Of a DNA stretch of 5,847 nucleotides, positions 1 through 5,847 are shown piece by piece. Under the pieces are notes generated by a model. It had not been told where the DNA came from. It saw nothing but the letters and a program-made list of their open reading frames with translations, and made no database searches. The stretch is taken from NCBI GenBank assembly GCA_023433985.1, contig JAEYTN010000475.1:1-5847 (forward strand). Direction: 5' to 3'. How positions within the stretch are numbered: the stretch's first letter is position 1; every line of letters starts with the position of its first letter. The position numbers and the translations under genes are program-made. The DNA is from Pseudomonadota bacterium. GTDB taxonomy: Bacteria; Pseudomonadota; Alphaproteobacteria; Rhizobiales; Devosiaceae.

Positions 1-1403
1 GTTTGAGCGCCGAGTTGCTGGCGCGGTTCCAGTTCGCCTTCACCGTCTCGTTCCACTTCATCTTCCCGGCGTTCTCGATCGGGCTCGCCAGCTACATGGC
101 GGTGCTGAACGCGCTCTACCTGTGGAAGGGCGACCAGGCGTACCTCCGGCTGTTCGATTACTGGAAGACGATCTTCGCGGTGACGTTCGGCATGGGCGTC
201 GTGTCGGGCATCGTGATGAGCTACCAGTTCGGGACGAACTGGGCTGCGTTTTCCGACAAGGCTGGCCCCATCGTCGGCCCGCTGATGGGCTACGAAGTGC
301 TGACGGCGTTCTTCCTCGAGGCCGGGTTCCTCGGGATCGCGCTGTTCGGGCGGCGGCGGGTGGGCAACGCGCTGCACATGTTCGCGGTCGCGATGGTGGC
401 GCTGGGAACGCTGATTTCGGCGACGTGGATCCTCGCGGCGAACAGCTGGATGCAGACGCCAGCCGGATACGCCATCGGGGAGAACGGGCAGTTCATTCCC
501 GCGGACTGGTGGGCGATCATCTTCAATCCATCCTTCCCGTATCGGCTGACGCATACGGTGCTGGCGGCGTTCCTCACCACCGCCTTCGCGGTCGGCGCGG
601 TAGGCGCCTATCACCTGCTGCGCGACAACTCGAACCGGCAGGCGCGCATCATGTTCTCGATGGCGATGTGGATGGCCGCGCTGGTGACGCCGGTGCAGAT
701 CTTCGTCGGCGACCAGCACGGGCTCAATACGCTGGAGCACCAGCCGGCAAAGATCGCGGCTATGGAGGGGCATTACGAGACCCACCAGGGCGCGCCGCTG
801 GTGCTGTTCGGCATTCCGGACGACGAAGCGGAAGAGACGCGCTACGCGATCGAGATTCCTCTGCTCGGCTCGCTGATCCTCGGCCATTCGCTCGATGCCG
901 AGATCAAGGGGCTCAAGGCGTTCCCGCCGGACAGGCGGCCGCCGGCGCTGATCCCGTTCTTTACGTTCCGCATCATGGTCGGGCTTGGGGTGCTGATGCT
1001 CTGCGTCGGCGTGTGGTCGCTCTGGGCGCGGTGGCGGAAGACGCTGTTCACCAGCAAGTGGCTGCATCGCGCGGCGTTGCTGATGGGGCCGTCGGGCTTC
1101 GTTGCGGTGCTGGCGGGCTGGTACACGACTGAAGTCGGGCGGCAGCCCTACACGGTCTATGGGCTGCTCAGGACGTCGGAGAGCCTGTCGAACGTGGACG
1201 CGGAGGCGATCGGGGCGTCGCTCATCGCCTTCATCATCGTCTACTTCCTCGTGTTCGGGGCGGGCACGTTCTACATTTTCAGGCTGATGTGGAAATCGCC
1301 GGAGGGCGATACGGGCGACCTCAACGACGGGCCGACGCGTGCCGCGGGCATTACGCCGGCGCAGCAGATCGAAGCGACGGGAGGCGACAATGCTCGGACT
1401 TGA
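1..1403 (+). CDS. cydA: Cytochrome bd ubiquinol oxidase subunit I, short Q-loop (CIO-type), 5' end cut by window edge
   Basis: Haem-carrying subunit of the inner-membrane cytochrome bd quinol oxidase, which oxidises quinol and reduces O2 to water. Counting from the TTG at 3-5, the residues known from E. coli CydA are present: His18 (E. coli His19), Glu98 and Glu106 (Glu99, Glu107), His184 (His186), Lys250 and Glu255 in the quinol-binding Q-loop (Lys252, Glu257), Arg323 and Met325 in FRIM (Arg391, Met393), and Glu377 with GRQP at 379-382 (Glu445, GRQPW). The offset to E. coli jumps from 2 to 68 between Glu255 and Arg323, so about 66 residues of the long Q-loop are absent. Together with the 466-residue length this indicates the cyanide-insensitive (CIO) subfamily. 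GRQPY replaces the usual GRQPW. The start is unresolved: relatives usually carry a few more residues before this point and no ribosome-binding site is visible, so the gene probably begins just left of the window and TTG is a Leu codon. It overlaps cydB by 14 nt. Confidence 0.95.
   Translation, partial: LSAELLARFQFAFTVSFHFIFPAFSIGLASYMAVLNALYLWKGDQAYLRLFDYWKTIFAVTFGMGVVSGIVMSYQFGTNWAAFSDKAGPIVGPLMGYEVLTAFFLEAGFLGIALFGRRRVGNALHMFAVAMVALGTLISATWILAANSWMQTPAGYAIGENGQFIPADWWAIIFNPSFPYRLTHTVLAAFLTTAFAVGAVGAYHLLRDNSNRQARIMFSMAMWMAALVTPVQIFVGDQHGLNTLEHQPAKIAAMEGHYETHQGAPLVLFGIPDDEAEETRYAIEIPLLGSLILGHSLDAEIKGLKAFPPDRRPPALIPFFTFRIMVGLGVLMLCVGVWSLWARWRKTLFTSKWLHRAALLMGPSGFVAVLAGWYTTEVGRQPYTVYGLLRTSESLSNVDAEAIGASLIAFIIVYFLVFGAGTFYIFRLMWKSPEGDTGDLNDGPTRAAGITPAQQIEATGGDNART
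1379..1384 (+). promoter_or_regulatory. Ribosome-binding site of cydB
   Basis: GGGAGG lies 5 nt before the ATG at 1390, inside the end of cydA. It decides the cydB start: the frame is open further upstream to an ATG at 1339, but that would add 17 Arg-rich residues read from cydA sequence. CydB proteins normally begin with a short N-terminus directly before the first membrane helix, as from 1390. Confidence 0.75.
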
Positions 1404-2397
1404 GCTGAGCTTCATCTGGGCCGGGCTGATCGCCTTCGCGGTGCTGGCCTATGTGGTGCTGGACGGCTTCGACCTGGGGATCGGCATTCTGTTCCCCTTC
1501 TTCCCCGACCATCACGATCGCAACGTGATGACCAACTCGGTGGCGCCGGTATGGGACGGCAACGAGACCTGGCTGGTGCTGGGCGGCGGCGGGCTGATGG
1601 CGGTGTTTCCGCTTGCCTACGCCACGGTGCTGCCGGCGCTCTATGTGCCGATCATCCTGATGCTGCTCGGCCTCATCTTCCGCGGCGTGGCGTTCGAGTT
1701 CCGCTTCCGCACGGTGAGGTGGCGCGGACTGTGGGACTGGGGTTTTGCGCTCGGTTCGATCGTGGCCACGGTGATGCAGGGAATGGCGCTCGGGGCGCTG
1801 GTGCAGGGCATCCGTATCGAGAACCGCGAATATGCGGGCGGCTGGTGGGATTGGCTGACGCCGTTCTCGATCACCACCGCGGTCGGATTGCTGGTCGGCT
1901 ATGCGCTGCTCGGCGCATGCTGGCTCAACCTCAAGACGCATGGCGAGCTGCAGGCGAAGGCGCGCCGTATCGCGATGGTCACGGGTATCGGTACGCTGGC
2001 GTTGATCGGGGTGGTGAGCCTGTGGACACCGTTCCTCGAGCCAATCTACTTCGAGCGCTGGTTCGCCTGGCCGACCGCGTTCTTCTCGGCCTTCGTGCCG
2101 CTGCTGCTGGCCGTGTGCGCGTTCGGGCTCTGGTGGGGACTGACGCGGGACAGGCACCTGCTGCCGTTCCTCGCGGCGCTGGGGCTGTTCGTGCTCAGCT
2201 TCGCAGGCATCGGCATCAGCTTCTACCCGTACATCGTGCCCGGATCCCTGACGATCGTCGAGGCGGCGGCACCCGAGGCGAGCCTCGGCTTCCTGCTGGT
2301 GGGGGCGCTCTTCCTGATCCCGATTATCCTCGCCTATACCGGCTACGCCTACTGGGTGTTCCGCGGCAAGGTGGACCCGAACGAGGGTTACCACTGA
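1390..2397 (+). CDS. cydB: Cytochrome bd ubiquinol oxidase subunit II
   Basis: Second core subunit of the bd quinol oxidase. It is a polytopic inner-membrane protein that pairs with CydA and is needed for a stable haem centre. The 335-residue product starts MLGLELSFIWAG and shows family signatures: YVVLDGFDLGIG (about residues 21-32, with Asp25 and Asp28), VWDGNETWLVLGGGGL (54-69, Asp56 matching the conserved Asp58 region of E. coli CydB), the LIFRGVAFEFRF stretch near 95-106, and a C-terminal YTGYAYWVFRGK. Hydrophobic segments run through the whole length, consistent with the roughly eight helices of the family. It is shorter than E. coli CydB (379 residues), as is usual for CIO-type partners. 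The ATG at 1390 is chosen because of the GGGAGG 5 nt upstream. The start overlaps the end of cydA by 14 nt, and the stop overlaps the next gene in TGATG, so all three genes are probably one transcript with coupled translation. Confidence 0.97.
   Translation: MLGLELSFIWAGLIAFAVLAYVVLDGFDLGIGILFPFFPDHHDRNVMTNSVAPVWDGNETWLVLGGGGLMAVFPLAYATVLPALYVPIILMLLGLIFRGVAFEFRFRTVRWRGLWDWGFALGSIVATVMQGMALGALVQGIRIENREYAGGWWDWLTPFSITTAVGLLVGYALLGACWLNLKTHGELQAKARRIAMVTGIGTLALIGVVSLWTPFLEPIYFERWFAWPTAFFSAFVPLLLAVCAFGLWWGLTRDRHLLPFLAALGLFVLSFAGIGISFYPYIVPGSLTIVEAAAPEASLGFLLVGALFLIPIILAYTGYAYWVFRGKVDPNEGYH
2383..2387 (+). promoter_or_regulatory. Ribosome-binding site of the DUF2474-type small gene
   Basis: GAGGG, 9 nt before the ATG at 2397 and inside the last codons of cydB. 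It supports translation of the 35-codon gene. Because that ATG shares a base with the cydB stop, ribosomes finishing cydB could also reinitiate there. Confidence 0.55.
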
Positions 2398-2504
2398 TGG
2401 CGCCGCTGCCCGGCCGGCTGCTGTGGTTCGTCGGACTCTGGGCCGCAGGCGTGCTGGCGGTGGCGATCGTCGGCTACGGCATCAAGCTGATGCTTGCGGC
2501 CTGA
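2397..2504 (+). CDS. Small single-helix membrane protein, DUF2474 / CydX-like subunit of cytochrome bd oxidase
   Basis: A 35-residue product beginning MAPLPGRLLWFVGLW and ending GIKLMLAA. A short N-terminus with one Arg is followed by a single hydrophobic helix (about residues 9-33) with Trp10 and Trp15 near its start. Small one-helix proteins of the DUF2474 type are known directly downstream of CIO-type cydAB. CydX, which stabilises the E. coli oxidase, has the same position and size, so an accessory role in assembly or stability is inferred. Sequence similarity to E. coli CydX itself is weak, so no symbol is given. The ATG overlaps the cydB stop codon (TGATG), with GAGGG 9 nt upstream. It ends 6 nt before the stop codon of the convergent gene, so nothing else fits behind it in this operon. 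Confidence 0.85.
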   Translation: MAPLPGRLLWFVGLWAAGVLAVAIVGYGIKLMLAA

Positions 2505-2518
2505 GCGGGTTCAGCCGC
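2496..2518. terminator. Possible bidirectional hairpin between convergent stop codons
   Basis: GCGGCCTGA (2496-2504) can pair with TCAGCCGC (2511-2518), giving 8 bp with one bulged C around a 6-nt loop. The two stop codons, 2502-2504 on + and 2511-2513 on -, lie in the two arms. A hairpin at a tail-to-tail junction could end both transcripts. However, no T-tract follows on either side, so a standard intrinsic terminator is not shown. Confidence 0.3.
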
Positions 2519-4043
2519 CCGTGGTGACGTAGCAGCCGCCGCCATCGGCCTTGATGGCCGCGCAGATGGAGTTGGCGCGCTCGACGGAGCCGAGCGGCAG
2601 GCGGACGCGGAAGACTTCGCCGGCGGCTTCGATTTCCGGGCGGGCGTCACCGAAGAGGCCGCCCCAGCGGCCCTCGGCGTAGGTCAGCGACCGATCCGCC
2701 TCGCTGCGGCTCGACTGGCTCGACAGCTGGACGAACGCCGTCGTGGGACCGCCGGGAAGACTGGGCTCCGTTACCGGCGGTTCGGACGACATCGCTACCT
2801 GAATCGGCTCGCCCCGGTTGATGCCAAGCTCGCTGAGTTCGAGGCGCGAGAAGATGTACATGTCGTCGGGCGGGGTGCGCAGCATGTAGGAGATGACCTG
2901 GTGCTGCACCCCGAACTCGTCGAGAGCATCGAGAACGTCGCCGATGGTGACCTGTGCCATCACGAGGTCGGCCACATCCTGCGAAATCTGATGCACGCCG
3001 AGTTCGCCGTCGGCAACGCGGTTCTGGCCGGCGAAGAAGACATAGGCGCAGGCAGAGTAGCAGCCCATGCCGGTGGGCACATAGGTGCGCATGCCGCGGC
3101 GGCGCACTTCCTGCGCGATCACCAGCGCGCTGTCGACGGCGCCACCCGGGCTGTTGAGCACAAGGGTGCGGGCGCCGGGGCGCGCATCGAGGGCACGGTC
3201 GAGGTCAGCCGGCGTGGTGGCGGTGATCTCGGCGGTGAGCGCGATAACCTCGGGCTCGGAGGGTGGCAGGTCGAAGGCGCTGCGGGCACCAGACGGCGCG
3301 CCGACAAGCTTGGTGTCCGGACCTGACGGGAGCTTGGCGAGCGGCGAGAAGTGCGAGGCGATCCAGACTGAGCTGATCGCCCCCTCCTCCGCGTAGCTCT
3401 TGCCCCAGGCGAGCGAGTAACCCATCGCCTCGGCGCCGGTGGACATGAACATGGTGTAGAACGAGTACTCGCCGATCATCCCGGAAACGACGAAGCGGCT
3501 GTCGCCGTAGTTGCGATAGGTGACGGTGCGTTCGGGGTCGGGCGCGACCATCACGTCGTAGAGGTCGCGGAACGTCTGGTCGGTCAGCGTGGCGTGCATC
3601 GTTTCGAGGCTGATCTCGCCGTCGGCACTGACATAGGACGTGCCCTGCTCGGTCGGCGTGCGGCGGATGAGGAGGTTGGCCGGAATCATCATCGAGACGT
3701 GCGCCGTGGCGTCGCTGACCCGGCGCATCCCGAGCCGCGACTGAGTGGTGTCGGCAAGCTGGCGCAGAGCATCGAGTTCGGTGGCGTTCAGGATGCCCGA
3801 GCCGGCGCGGCCCTGGCTCTTCTGGAAATCGGCAATGGCGTCGAAGGTGGCGCGGCCGAAGCGGCCATCGACAAGGAAATCGTAGTGGCCGAGCAGAATC
3901 AGATTGGTCTGGATGTCGCTGCGCTGCACTTCCGGCAGACGCTCGAACCACTCCTTCGACGTGTCGAAGGAGGCCAGCGCCGTGACCGGCACGACGGCGA
4001 AGAGGAGACTCAGGACGAACAGGACGAACAGGACGCAACGCAT
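2511..4043 (-). CDS. Exported peptidoglycan-binding / ClpP-like serine peptidase / SPOR-domain protein
   Basis: I do not know a named gene for this 510-residue protein. A signal peptide (1-24: hydrophobic core, then VTALA before Ser25) predicts export to the periplasm. Residues about 35-95 resemble PG_binding_1, with DGRFGRAT at 59-66 and FQKSQG at 73-78. The middle, about 105-260, is not assigned. Residues about 265-410 resemble the ClpP/crotonase fold of COG3904 periplasmic proteins: NSPGG at 297-301, Ser330 in CYSACAYVFFAG, His351 in GVHQ, and Asp393 or Asp394. These match ClpP NSPGG, its nucleophile helix, MIHQP and catalytic Asp in order and similar spacing. A Pro/Ser/Thr-rich linker (about 411-450) leads to a SPOR-like end (about 473-508) with Cys494 and Cys504. 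A serine peptidase held at cell-wall glycan is inferred; activity and substrate are unknown. The ATG is chosen because the signal peptide follows at once; no good Shine-Dalgarno is visible. It lies 78 bp downstream of cysNC on the same strand. Confidence 0.85.
   Translation of the reverse strand: MRCVLFVLFVLSLLFAVVPVTALASFDTSKEWFERLPEVQRSDIQTNLILLGHYDFLVDGRFGRATFDAIADFQKSQGRAGSGILNATELDALRQLADTTQSRLGMRRVSDATAHVSMMIPANLLIRRTPTEQGTSYVSADGEISLETMHATLTDQTFRDLYDVMVAPDPERTVTYRNYGDSRFVVSGMIGEYSFYTMFMSTGAEAMGYSLAWGKSYAEEGAISSVWIASHFSPLAKLPSGPDTKLVGAPSGARSAFDLPPSEPEVIALTAEITATTPADLDRALDARPGARTLVLNSPGGAVDSALVIAQEVRRRGMRTYVPTGMGCYSACAYVFFAGQNRVADGELGVHQISQDVADLVMAQVTIGDVLDALDEFGVQHQVISYMLRTPPDDMYIFSRLELSELGINRGEPIQVAMSSEPPVTEPSLPGGPTTAFVQLSSQSSRSEADRSLTYAEGRWGGLFGDARPEIEAAGEVFRVRLPLGSVERANSICAAIKADGGGCYVTTGG
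4011..4034 (-). repeat. 9-bp tandem repeat (2.7 copies) in signal-peptide coding sequence
   Basis: The unit CAGGACGAA on the + strand occurs at 4011-4019 and 4020-4028 and continues as CAGGAC at 4029-4034. On the coding strand it spells Val-Leu-Phe, Val-Leu-Phe, Val-Leu in the hydrophobic core of the signal peptide. The unit is a multiple of three, so gain or loss of a copy would keep the frame and change only the core length. Confidence 0.7.
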
Positions 4044-4085
4044 GGCGACACCAGATGTTCCGGAATCATGGTGCCAGAGCGGCAG

Positions 4086-4108
4086 GCGGCGGACAATCTG
4101 TCCGCCGC
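4086..4108 (-). terminator. Strong GC-rich hairpin downstream of cysNC, possible terminator
   Basis: GCGGCGGACA (4086-4095) and TGTCCGCCGC (4099-4108) are perfect inverse complements, giving a 10-bp stem with a 3-nt loop. The hairpin lies 13 nt past the cysNC stop on the - strand, within the 78-bp gap before the 510-aa gene. Position and strength suit a transcription end or attenuation point for cysNC, or 3'-end protection of its mRNA. No U-tract follows on the - strand, and only a mildly T-rich stretch follows on the + strand, so the function is unproven. I saw no convincing promoter in the rest of this gap. Confidence 0.5.
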
Positions 4109-4121
4109 TACACTTTATCGT

Positions 4122-5847
4122 TCAGATGGAGTAGCTCGCGCCGAAATCGAAGATGCGGGCGTAGAGCTCGTCGGCCATGCGGACCGGATCGTGCAGGCCG
4201 CCGTGCAGGGTGACGTCAGGGTTCTCGGGAGCCTCGTAGGGACTCGAGATGCCGGTGAAGTTCTGGATCTCGCCGCGCCGGGCCTTGGCGTAGAGGCCCT
4301 TGGGATCGCGCGCCTCGCACACTTCCAGCGGCGTGTTGACGTAGACCTCGGTGAACAGGATGTCGCCGGCTACCTCGCGGGCGAGGCGGCGCTCGTTGCG
4401 GAAGGGCGAGATGAAGCTGACGAGTACGATCAGGCCCGAGTCGGCCATCAGGCGGGCCACTTCGGCGACGCGACGGATGTTCTCGACGCGATCCTCGTCG
4501 GTGAAGCCGAGATCCTTGTTGAGGCCGTGGCGGACGTTGTCGCCGTCGAGGATGCAGGCGTGGCGGCCGTCGGCGGTGAGGCGCTTCTCGATGAGGTTGG
4601 CGACGGTGGACTTGCCCGAACCCGACAGGCCGGTGAACCAGACGATCTGCGGGGTCTGCCCCTTGAGCTCGGCGCGCACCTTCCGGTTCACGTCGAAGGA
4701 CTGGTAGCTGAGGTTCTGCGCCCGGCGCAGGCCGAACTCAACGACGCCCGCGCCGAGCGTGGCATTGGAGATGCGGTCGATGAGGATGAAGCTGCCGGTG
4801 GGGCCGTTGGCGCCGTAGCTGTCGAAGGCGATCGGCTTGTCGGTGGCGATAGTGACGGTGCCGACCTCGTTCATCTCGAGCGTCTTGGCGGCGCTTTCCT
4901 CGAGCGTGTTGACGTTGGTGCGGAACTTGAGGCCGGTGATGGAGGCCGGGACGAGCTGGGTGCCAAGCTTCAGCAGGTAGGAGCGGCCGGGCAGCGCCTG
5001 CTCCTCGCTCATCCAGACGAGGCGGGCCTGGAACTGGTTGGAGAACTCCGGCACTTCGCCGGGATGGGCGAGCACGTCGCCTCGGGAAATGTCGACCTCG
5101 CGGTCGAGGACGAGGGTGACGGCCTCGCCGGCGATAGCTTCGCTGAGGTCGCCATCCATGGTGACGATGCGCGACACCCTGGCGGGCTTGCGCGAAGCGG
5201 CGACGAGGATGTCATCGCCGACCTTCACCGTGCCCGAGGCGACGGTACCGGAGAAGCCGCGGAAATCGAGGTTGGGGCGGTTCACCCACTGCACCGGGAA
5301 GCGGAGCGGCCTGGCCGTGCGATCGGTCGCCACCTCGATCGTCTCGAGGTAGGGCACGAGCTGCGGGCCAGTGTACCAGGGCATCTCCGCGCTGGCGGTG
5401 AGGATGTTGTCGCCCTTCAACGCGGAGACGGGGATGGCGACGAGGGTTTCGAAGCCGAGGTCATTGGCGAAGGCGCGATATTCGGCCTCGATGGCGTTGA
5501 AGGTGTCGGCATCGTAGCCGACGAGGTCGATCTTGTTGACCGCGAGGACAACGTGCTTCACGCCGATCAGGCTGAGGATGAAGCTGTGGCGGCGGGTCTG
5601 GGTGAGCACGCCCTTACGGGCGTCGATCAGCACGATGGCGAGGTCGGCGTTGGAGGCGCCGGTCGCCATGTTGCGGGTGTACTGCTCGTGGCCCGGGGTG
5701 TCGGCGACGATGAACTTGCGCTTGTCGGTCGAAAAGAACCGGTAGGCGACGTCGATGGTAATGCCCTGCTCGCGCTCGGCGGTCAGCCCGTCCACCAGCA
5801 GCGAGAAGTCGATCCCCTCGTCGCCCGTCGTGCGGTTGCGGCTTTCC
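4122..5847 (-). CDS. cysNC: Bifunctional sulfate adenylyltransferase subunit 1 / adenylylsulfate kinase, N-terminus cut by window edge
   Basis: Cytosolic sulfate-activation enzyme. The CysN part is the GTPase that drives ATP sulfurylase (with CysD) to make APS; the CysC part phosphorylates APS to PAPS. The frame stays open from the right edge (first residues [11 protein letters not shown]), so the GTG at 5793-5795 is an internal Val, not a start. 574 codons are visible; about 55-65 N-terminal residues, including the GTPase P-loop, should lie outside. Visible GTPase motifs are [14 protein letters not shown] (switch I), DTPGH (5688-5702), NKID (5526-5537) and SALKGDN, followed by EF-Tu-like beta-barrel domains. 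From about 4660 leftward comes APS kinase: P-loop GLSGSGKST (4605-4631), [29 protein letters not shown] with the Ser of the phospho-enzyme motif, and ARDPKGLY near the C-terminus. Both halves appear intact in the visible part. cysD would be expected upstream, beyond the edge. The rhizobial nodulation homologue NodQ has the same architecture, but no nod context is seen. Confidence 0.96.
   Translation of the reverse strand, partial: ESRNRTTGDEGIDFSLLVDGLTAEREQGITIDVAYRFFSTDKRKFIVADTPGHEQYTRNMATGASNADLAIVLIDARKGVLTQTRRHSFILSLIGVKHVVLAVNKIDLVGYDADTFNAIEAEYRAFANDLGFETLVAIPVSALKGDNILTASAEMPWYTGPQLVPYLETIEVATDRTARPLRFPVQWVNRPNLDFRGFSGTVASGTVKVGDDILVAASRKPARVSRIVTMDGDLSEAIAGEAVTLVLDREVDISRGDVLAHPGEVPEFSNQFQARLVWMSEEQALPGRSYLLKLGTQLVPASITGLKFRTNVNTLEESAAKTLEMNEVGTVTIATDKPIAFDSYGANGPTGSFILIDRISNATLGAGVVEFGLRRAQNLSYQSFDVNRKVRAELKGQTPQIVWFTGLSGSGKSTVANLIEKRLTADGRHACILDGDNVRHGLNKDLGFTDEDRVENIRRVAEVARLMADSGLIVLVSFISPFRNERRLAREVAGDILFTEVYVNTPLEVCEARDPKGLYAKARRGEIQNFTGISSPYEAPENPDVTLHGGLHDPVRMADELYARIFDFGASYSI

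Noticed and set aside
122..1132. 336-codon + strand frame inside cydA
   Set aside because: It is an Arg/Gly/Ala-rich out-of-frame reading of cydA, whose conserved residues fix the true frame.
1339..1341. Upstream ATG for cydB
   Set aside because: It would add 17 Arg-rich residues read from cydA. The ATG at 1390 has GGGAGG at proper distance and gives the normal CydB N-terminus.
1351..2394. Long open frame (347 codons) on the - strand antisense to cydB
   Set aside because: The translation is rich in Arg, His, Gln and Glu without domain or membrane signature, and lies opposite a clear cydB. It is a by-product of GC-rich codon use.
3205..4038. 277-codon - strand frame within the 510-aa gene
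   Set aside because: Same strand but a different frame, with low-complexity Arg/Pro/His-rich product. The signal peptide, NSPGG and SPOR-like features are all in the other frame.
4058..4065. TTCCGGAA palindrome upstream of the 510-aa gene as an operator
   Set aside because: It is only 8 bp, does not extend further, and matches no operator I can name; in a GC-rich region this can occur by chance.
5793..5795. GTG as a start codon for cysNC
   Set aside because: The frame continues to the window edge with typical CysN sequence ([10 protein letters not shown]) before it, and the conserved [10 protein letters not shown] follows, so GTG is an internal Val.
4122..5847. NodQ (nodulation sulfation) instead of CysNC
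   Set aside because: The architecture is the same, but there is no nod gene or other symbiosis context in the window; the housekeeping role is the simpler call.

Overview
The window (5,847 bp, high GC, almost entirely coding) looks like a chromosomal piece of an alphaproteobacterium, probably of the Hyphomicrobiales/Rhizobiales. That placement is an inference from the base composition, the cyanide-insensitive-type cytochrome bd operon, the fused CysN-CysC protein, and a periplasmic protein with peptidoglycan-binding, ClpP-like and SPOR parts. No species can be named. I see no mobile element, CRISPR array, tRNA or rRNA, and no gene-free stretch longer than 78 bp.

Left half (1-2504, + strand): a compact cytochrome bd quinol oxidase operon. 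cydA (5' end cut by the window edge) encodes the haem-binding subunit I with a short Q-loop, as in the CIO subfamily. cydB overlaps its end by 14 nt. A 35-codon membrane-protein gene of the DUF2474 type, a CydX-like accessory subunit, starts inside the cydB stop codon (TGATG). The three proteins should assemble in the inner membrane into one quinol:O2 oxidoreductase.

Centre and right (2511-5847, - strand): two genes read leftward and meet the cyd operon tail to tail with only 6 nt between the stop codons. The right-most, cysNC (N-terminus cut by the window edge), is the cytosolic bifunctional GTPase subunit of ATP sulfurylase fused to APS kinase, which makes APS and then PAPS from sulfate. 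Downstream of it, after a 78-bp gap holding a strong 10-bp perfect hairpin, lies a 510-aa exported protein. Its parts are a signal peptide, a PG_binding_1-like module, an unassigned middle region, a ClpP/COG3904-like serine peptidase fold with a recognisable Ser-His-Asp set, and a C-terminal SPOR-like domain.

The cyd operon and cysNC are ordinary housekeeping genes. The least characterised item is the 510-aa envelope protein, a putative serine peptidase held between two cell-wall-binding modules. Smaller points of interest are the hairpin that contains both convergent stop codons, the cysNC-downstream palindrome, and a 9-bp tandem repeat inside the signal-peptide coding sequence. I found no convincing evidence of a wholly new multi-gene system.
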